From the NCBI RefSeq assembly GCF_015062985.1, contig NZ_SUTI01000003.1:1-64000 (forward strand): 64,000 nucleotides of DNA, given 5' to 3'. Both the position numbers and the translations under genes were made by a program. Shown here piece after piece: positions 62,622-64,000 of this stretch. How positions within the stretch are numbered: the first letter of the stretch is position 1; each line of letters begins with the position of its first letter. Under the pieces are notes generated by a model. The model saw only the letters and a list, made by a program, of their open reading frames with translations, was not told where the DNA came from and ran no database searches. Source of the DNA: Methanobrevibacter sp. (lineage in GTDB: Archaea; Methanobacteriota; Methanobacteria; Methanobacteriales; Methanobacteriaceae).

Positions 62622-63408
62622 TTATTTGGCTTCTAATGAAGAGAATATATTTTTGATTAAATCCGCATCTTCCTTAGGGTCAATATATTCCAAAGTATGA
62701 GCTATTTCAACAGAATAATATTTGCCATCAATTTCAGTGATGCCTAGTGTTTCTGTTCCAAGAGAAGATGACTGGGATACAATTCTCATAGGGCCTTCAG
62801 TTTCATCCATTTTAACTTTATCACCCATAGCCAGAGCAGTGCCGGACCACTCTGCAGGAAGATCATCTGAAGATGTATTTTTATATTCTTTTGCTGAAAG
62901 ATTGTCATACATTTCCTTAGAAATTTCAGCTACCATTATCTTACTATCATTAGTACCATTTAAATATAAAGGATCACCAATAGGCAGTGCAGTATTACTG
63001 AATGTTGTAGCGTAATCAACCTGATTGTATCCATCAGGACATTCAAATTTAAATGAGGATGTTTCTACATCATCACTGCCGAACCATCCTGCACTTACCA
63101 TACCTAAGGAAGAAATAACTACCACTAAAATTACTGCAAGTAATAGAGTTTTTTTCGTATTCATCGTTTTTCCCCATAATTAATTTTTCTTTACAAGATT
63201 TTAAAAAAAACAAATAATCTCAACAAAGTAATACTATTTTGGCATGAATAGTATTTAAATATAACCTTAATGACTTGAATGTTGAATTTTTACATCATCC
63301 ATTTTTCTAAAAGGCATATTTTTATTACTTGAATCCATTGCTGAAGCATCAAATCCTTTAAGCAGGACATGGTTTGGAATATTTTCATTGAAAACATTCA
63401 TTTCAAAC
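62299..63408. repeat. 37-bp direct repeat (62299-62335 and 63372-63408)
   Basis: The two copies, beginning GTTTGGAATATTTTCATTGA, are identical. On the minus strand both encode FEMNVFNENIPN. The first copy is followed by a stop after four codons, so it looks like a fragment of a paralogue of the 60-residue ORF at 63267-63449. Confidence 0.8.
62622..63164 (-). CDS. Exported protein of unknown function
   Basis: 180 residues with a signal peptide (residues 1-26, MNTKKTLLLAVILVVVISSL then a small-residue cleavage region). The mature domain is beta-rich and acidic. The pattern FKFECPDGYNQVDYA and KYYSVEIAHTLEYIDPKED recurs in exported Methanobrevibacter proteins; function unknown. A 19-bp palindrome lies downstream. 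Confidence 0.7.
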   Translation of the reverse strand: MNTKKTLLLAVILVVVISSLGMVSAGWFGSDDVETSSFKFECPDGYNQVDYATTFSNTALPIGDPLYLNGTNDSKIMVAEISKEMYDNLSAKEYKNTSSDDLPAEWSGTALAMGDKVKMDETEGPMRIVSQSSSLGTETLGITEIDGKYYSVEIAHTLEYIDPKEDADLIKNIFSSLEAK

Positions 63409-63449
63409 ACTGCATAATTTTTCCTTAATTGCTCATTTAACACTTTCAT
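63267..63449 (-). CDS. Small ORF of uncertain status (60 residues)
   Basis: Encodes MKVLNEQLRKNYAVFEMNVF and 40 more residues, hydrophilic and Asn/Ser-rich. It has no clear ribosome binding site. Support for coding comes only from a 37-bp duplicated segment at 62299 that preserves part of its reading frame. It may itself be a fragment of a larger lost gene. Confidence 0.3.
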   Translation of the reverse strand: MKVLNEQLRKNYAVFEMNVFNENIPNHVLLKGFDASAMDSSNKNMPFRKMDDVKIQHSSH

Positions 63450-63603
63450 TTTACTTCATTTCAAAGTCTCGTGAGGACGTAATTTTCACCTCATATTTTA
63501 GGGCGGGTTTCCTCAAAATCCATAAATTTAACATCAATATCATAGCTTATTTTCAGCATTTTTGAGGACATGAATTTTTTAACAAAAAACACCTTACATT
63601 TCC

Positions 63604-64000
63604 TCATTTTCTAGGGAATCTAAAACAATCCTCTTCATGATTATTGATTACTCCAATCGATTCAAGATATGAGTAGATTATTGTCGGACCGACAAATTTC
63701 ATTCCGCGCCTTTTCAAATCCTTTGAAATTTCCCGGGACAAATCAGATTCGGTCAGGTATTCTGATTTTATGATTTCGCCATCGGTAAAGCCCCATATGT
63801 ATTTATCAAAGCTTCCGAATTCATTCTGTATTTCAATGAAGACTTTTGCATTGTTGATGGCTGAGGCAATTTTGCCTTTATGGCGTATGATTCCTTCGTT
63901 TGCGCGCAATTCCTCAACTTTGGCATTGTCATAACCGGCCACTTTTTCAACATCAAAGCCGTCGAAGGCATTCTTGAAATTTTCTCTTTTTTTAAGTATT
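63604..64000 (-). CDS. tag: DNA-3-methyladenine glycosylase I, partial (5' end beyond the window)
   Basis: The frame runs off the right edge. The visible C-terminal 131 residues include LKKRENFKNAFDGFDVEKVAGYDNAK, EGIIRHKGKIASAINNAKVF, YIWGFTDGEII and DLKRRGMKFVGPTIIYSYLESIGVINNHEEDC. These are the Tag family motifs, with the terminal His/Cys of its zinc snap. It excises alkylated adenine in base-excision repair. An internal GTG at 63942 is not the start. Confidence 0.93.
   Translation of the reverse strand, partial: ILKKRENFKNAFDGFDVEKVAGYDNAKVEELRANEGIIRHKGKIASAINNAKVFIEIQNEFGSFDKYIWGFTDGEIIKSEYLTESDLSREISKDLKRRGMKFVGPTIIYSYLESIGVINNHEEDCFRFPRK

Overview
The window is a 64 kb, AT-rich stretch of archaeal chromosome, most likely from a host-associated Methanobrevibacter (order Methanobacteriales). 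Several features support this. There is an A-type ATP synthase subunit, archaeal DnaG primase, TFB, Gar1, archaeal-type GlyS, UMP kinase and SepF. There are also methanogen genes: thiol:fumarate reductase TfrB, 2-phosphoglycerate kinase of the cyclic 2,3-diphosphoglycerate pathway, F420-linked FrhB-type protein, AqpM-like aquaporin, DUF2115 and FilR1-type regulator. A pseudomurein-binding-like repeat and a giant adhesin-like surface protein are typical of gut Methanobrevibacter. The species cannot be settled from the sequence alone.

Layout. 1-9.4 kb holds the end of the ATP synthase operon (atpD plus a small membrane gene), an ATP-grasp enzyme, tRNA-Gln(TTG), DUF1284-bioY, dnaG, an RraA-like gene, gar1-tfb and a two-domain glycosyltransferase. 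9.4-19 kb holds small wall or membrane proteins, a TauE/SafE permease, a YbjQ-family cluster, tatD-pyrH, a nitroreductase, an aquaporin and a pseudomurein-binding-like membrane protein. 19.4-25 kb is one adhesin-like gene with a beta-helix region and ten DUF11 repeats. 25.3-27.3 kb holds a probable histone-fold/coiled-coil protein, a ZPR1 zinc-finger protein and 2-phosphoglycerate kinase.

27.4-31 kb is an accessory island. It has two tandem copies of a two-gene cassette, each a toxin-tip-like gene followed by a small membrane protein. The first copy is truncated at its 5' end, and a decayed TPR gene follows. I read this as a polymorphic-toxin/immunity-like locus by architecture only. 31.2-39.5 kb returns to housekeeping genes: a DUF1611 protein, sepF, a TDT transporter, a metal-dependent hydrolase, a regulator, glyS-dcd, a ferredoxin-like protein and a TrmJ-type methyltransferase.

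39.5-48.1 kb is a redox and arylacetate block: tfrB, iorAB, an ACT-domain protein with paaK, and a sodium:solute symporter with a 37-residue partner. A perfect 20-bp palindrome lies between paaK and the symporter. 48.4-57.2 kb is a nitrogen-assimilation block. glnA sits behind overlapping NrpR-type GGAA-N6-TTCC operators. It is followed by a split archaeal glutamate synthase (amidotransferase, GXGXG and FMN subunits) that carries a circularly permuted FrhB-like protein, probably its F420H2 input. Next is a PPDK-type ATP-grasp protein fused to a degenerate KaiC-like domain. 57.4-64 kb holds a CMD-family protein, a flavin-binding protein, modABC, DUF2115, an exported protein and a 3-methyladenine glycosylase cut by the window end.

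Many convergent pairs are separated by perfect palindromes that probably act as bidirectional terminators. Start codons were moved from the longest ORF where a GGTGA or GGAGG-type ribosome binding site decides the matter.
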